From contig JAEDGE010000107.1 of NCBI GenBank assembly GCA_016297675.1, positions 1 to 6,745 of the forward strand: DNA of 6,745 nt. The letters are read 5' to 3'. Made by a program: the position numbers and the translations under genes. The notes below the pieces were generated by a model that was not told the origin of the DNA, did no database searches, and was given only the letters and a program-made list of their open reading frames with translations. Source of the DNA: Oscillospiraceae bacterium (GTDB lineage: Bacteria > Bacillota > Clostridia > Oscillospirales > Ruminococcaceae). This document shows, piece by piece, positions 5,925-6,745 of the stretch; position 1 is the stretch's first letter, and each line of letters starts with the position of its first letter.

Positions 5925-6623
5925 TCACATCTTCCTTTCTGTTCCAGCATCATGTTCTGCTTCCTGTATATAAAAATCGATTTCTTTTGCAAGCCGCTGA
6001 TAGGTTTCTGCTTCCGGCTGATTTCCCTTTTGCATTTGTGCTGCAATCTCCTGAAAGCGTTTTTTCTTTCGCTGCAAATAAGCCTGTACAACTGGTGCAT
6101 TCCAATCCTGTATCCCGATTTCTGCCTCCAATGGGGTCAGTTTCCGCTTTTTTCCGTTATAGTGCACCTGCATAACCGTATAAAAAAATCGACTTTCTTT
6201 TACAATATTCTCCCTGTCAATGAGATAGCCATTCTCCGCCAACCATTGCCGCAACAGCGGAATTTTTGTCATCGGCTGCAAAATCAGATTCACGCCGTTT
6301 TGAATCCACTCGCATGGTTCCAAAATATGTACGATGGTTTCGCCGCCCATACCGGCAATGACAACATCTGTAACATCTGTCCCATCGATCTGCTGCAATC
6401 CATCGGACAATTTCAAAGTAGCCTGTTCCAACAAACTCGCCTGTTCGAGTGTGCGTTTTGCAGCCTGTAACGGTCCCTCTCCAATATCAGATGCTATCAC
6501 ATGTCTGCAAACACCATTTCGGAGCAGTTCTGCCGCCAGATAAGCGTGATCGGTTCCCACATCGCACACCACACCGCCGGTTGTCACCCATGCTGCACAA
6601 GCTTGCAGCCGTTTATTTAACAT
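5925..6623 (-). CDS. trmK: tRNA (adenine22-N1)-methyltransferase TrmK
   Basis: A 232-residue class I SAM-dependent methyltransferase that makes m1A22 in the D-loop of bacterial tRNAs; B. subtilis TrmK (YqfN) is the reference. The N-terminal domain carries NKRLQACAAWV, then the SAM motif CDVGTDHAYLAAEL (20-33), ASDIGEGPLQAAKRTLE (44-60), KLSDGLQQI (71-79) and VVIAGMGGETIVHIL (87-101), then LILQPM (113-118). Residues about 180-232 form the charged helical C-terminal extension typical of TrmK (QRKKKRFQEIAAQ). Length matches the family. The start at 6623 has AAAGGGGG nine bases upstream. It is the first gene of the tightly packed trmK-nif3-rlmA set. In many Firmicutes the gene upstream is the primary sigma factor rpoD/sigA; that position lies outside this window. 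Confidence 0.94.
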   Translation of the reverse strand: MLNKRLQACAAWVTTGGVVCDVGTDHAYLAAELLRNGVCRHVIASDIGEGPLQAAKRTLEQASLLEQATLKLSDGLQQIDGTDVTDVVIAGMGGETIVHILEPCEWIQNGVNLILQPMTKIPLLRQWLAENGYLIDRENIVKESRFFYTVMQVHYNGKKRKLTPLEAEIGIQDWNAPVVQAYLQRKKKRFQEIAAQMQKGNQPEAETYQRLAKEIDFYIQEAEHDAGTERKM

Positions 6624-6639
6624 TGCTGTTTCCCCCTTT

Positions 6640-6667
6640 GTTATATTAACGTGAGTTCGATGAACAA
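6640..6667 (-). promoter_or_regulatory. Possible promoter for trmK
   Basis: On the minus strand TTGTTC (6662-6667) and TATAAC (6640-6645) are spaced by 16 bp. Both boxes resemble sigma-70-type elements, but the predicted transcript start would fall inside the AAAGGGGG ribosome binding site, leaving a leader of only about ten bases. That makes it doubtful; trmK may instead be read from further upstream. Confidence 0.22.
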
Positions 6668-6675
6668 GTTTTACC

Positions 6676-6687
6676 CGCCGAACGGCG
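6676..6687. repeat. Small GC hairpin CGCCG-AA-CGGCG
   Basis: A 5-bp perfect inverted repeat (4 bp with a GAAC loop if sterically relaxed). It is the innermost of three stacked palindromes upstream of trmK. Alone it is insignificant, but its alignment with two longer neighbours makes a structured element plausible. Confidence 0.4.
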
Positions 6688-6696
6688 AATTGCGGT

Positions 6697-6713
6697 CAAG
6701 CTGGCTCAGCTTG
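6697..6713. repeat. 7-bp perfect hairpin CAAGCTG-GCT-CAGCTTG
   Basis: Perfect 7-bp arms with a 3-nt loop. On plus-strand RNA it extends by a U-G and a G-C pair to nine pairs (6695-6715). The arm word CAAGCTG recurs at 6731-6737 inside the next palindrome, so the two share sequence as well as shape. No T-run follows on either strand, so it is not a standard terminator. Confidence 0.5.
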
Positions 6714-6722
6714 GCGAGGAGT

Positions 6723-6745
6723 GCAGAGGGCAAGCTGCCCTCTGC
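6723..6745. repeat. 10-bp perfect hairpin at the window edge
   Basis: GCAGAGGGCA (6723-6732) and TGCCCTCTGC (6736-6745) are perfect 10-bp arms around a 3-nt AGC loop. It ends exactly at the last base of the window, so the arms may continue outside. A stem this GC-rich would be very stable. No T-run follows within the window on the minus strand; on the plus strand the downstream sequence is not visible, so a plus-strand or bidirectional terminator cannot be excluded. Confidence 0.6.

Larger units (their letters stand above)
6671..6745 (-). other. Open minus-strand frame ending TAA, possible gene end
   Basis: From the window edge, 24 codons stay open on the minus strand (in one frame reading AEGSLPSALLAKLSQLDRNS and on to a TAA at 6671-6673). 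If genuine, it would be the C-terminus of a gene 47 nt upstream of trmK. The same DNA is also open on the plus strand from an ATG at 6660, and both readings start from or run into AEG(S/K)LPSA because the DNA is palindromic. That suggests repeat DNA rather than a conserved protein end. I do not recognise the peptide as the end of RpoD, the expected neighbour. Confidence 0.2.

Noticed and set aside
5924..6100. 59-codon N-terminal extension of nif3
   Set aside because: It overlaps trmK out of frame and is rich in Lys/Arg with no Nif3 resemblance; the ATG at 5923 has a good ribosome binding site and the family-typical start.
1..6745. CRISPR array, tRNA, rRNA, transposase or phage genes
   Set aside because: I found no regularly spaced direct repeats, no tRNA cloverleaf or rRNA-like stretch, and no transposase, integrase or phage structural motifs on either strand.

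Overview
The window reads as chromosomal DNA of a low-to-mid GC Gram-positive bacterium of class Clostridia; a Ruminococcaceae/Oscillospiraceae-type gut anaerobe is my best guess, with low confidence below class level. The grounds are strong Shine-Dalgarno sites (AGGAGG, GGGGG, AAAGGAG) at nearly every start, the Firmicutes-style trmK-nif3 pair, a Firmicutes-type RqcH/FbpA protein, and a macro-domain/vWA gene pair that I recognise from Clostridia. All seven genes lie on the minus strand, so transcription runs from high to low coordinates. The many plus-strand reading frames are antisense shadows.

Region by region, in transcription order: 6624-6745 is a noncoding or gene-end stretch with three tandem short hairpins and the ribosome binding site of the first gene. 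Then come trmK (tRNA m1A22 methyltransferase, 5925-6623), a nif3/YbgI-family metal protein (5126-5923) and rlmA (23S rRNA guanine-N1 methyltransferase, 4308-5129). These three are packed with a 1-nt gap and then a 4-nt ATGA overlap, as expected for translational coupling. A 61-nt AT-rich gap (4247-4307) holds a perfect 8-bp inverted repeat, a TATAAT box and a strong ribosome binding site. After it come rqcH (NFACT-family ribosome quality-control factor, 2495-4246) and a 3-methyladenine DNA glycosylase (1989-2498), again joined by ATGA. After 46 nt follows a macro-domain/helix-turn-helix-like fusion gene (899-1942), then a 103-nt gap, then a small vWA-domain gene (133-795). An inverted repeat followed by a T-run (37-78) is a reasonable terminator for the whole series.

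The first five genes are housekeeping: tRNA and rRNA base methylation, rescue of stalled 50S subunits by alanine tailing, and repair of alkylated DNA bases. The last two form a less understood module: a predicted ADP-ribose-processing macro domain fused to a C-terminal XRE-like region, plus a soluble MIDAS-containing vWA protein. The pair is familiar to me as a recurrent arrangement in Clostridia, but I know of no established function for it. It is the best candidate here for a poorly described system. The right-hand edge, with its stacked palindromes, looks like the border of a dispersed repeat or the end of an upstream gene, and cannot be resolved from this window.
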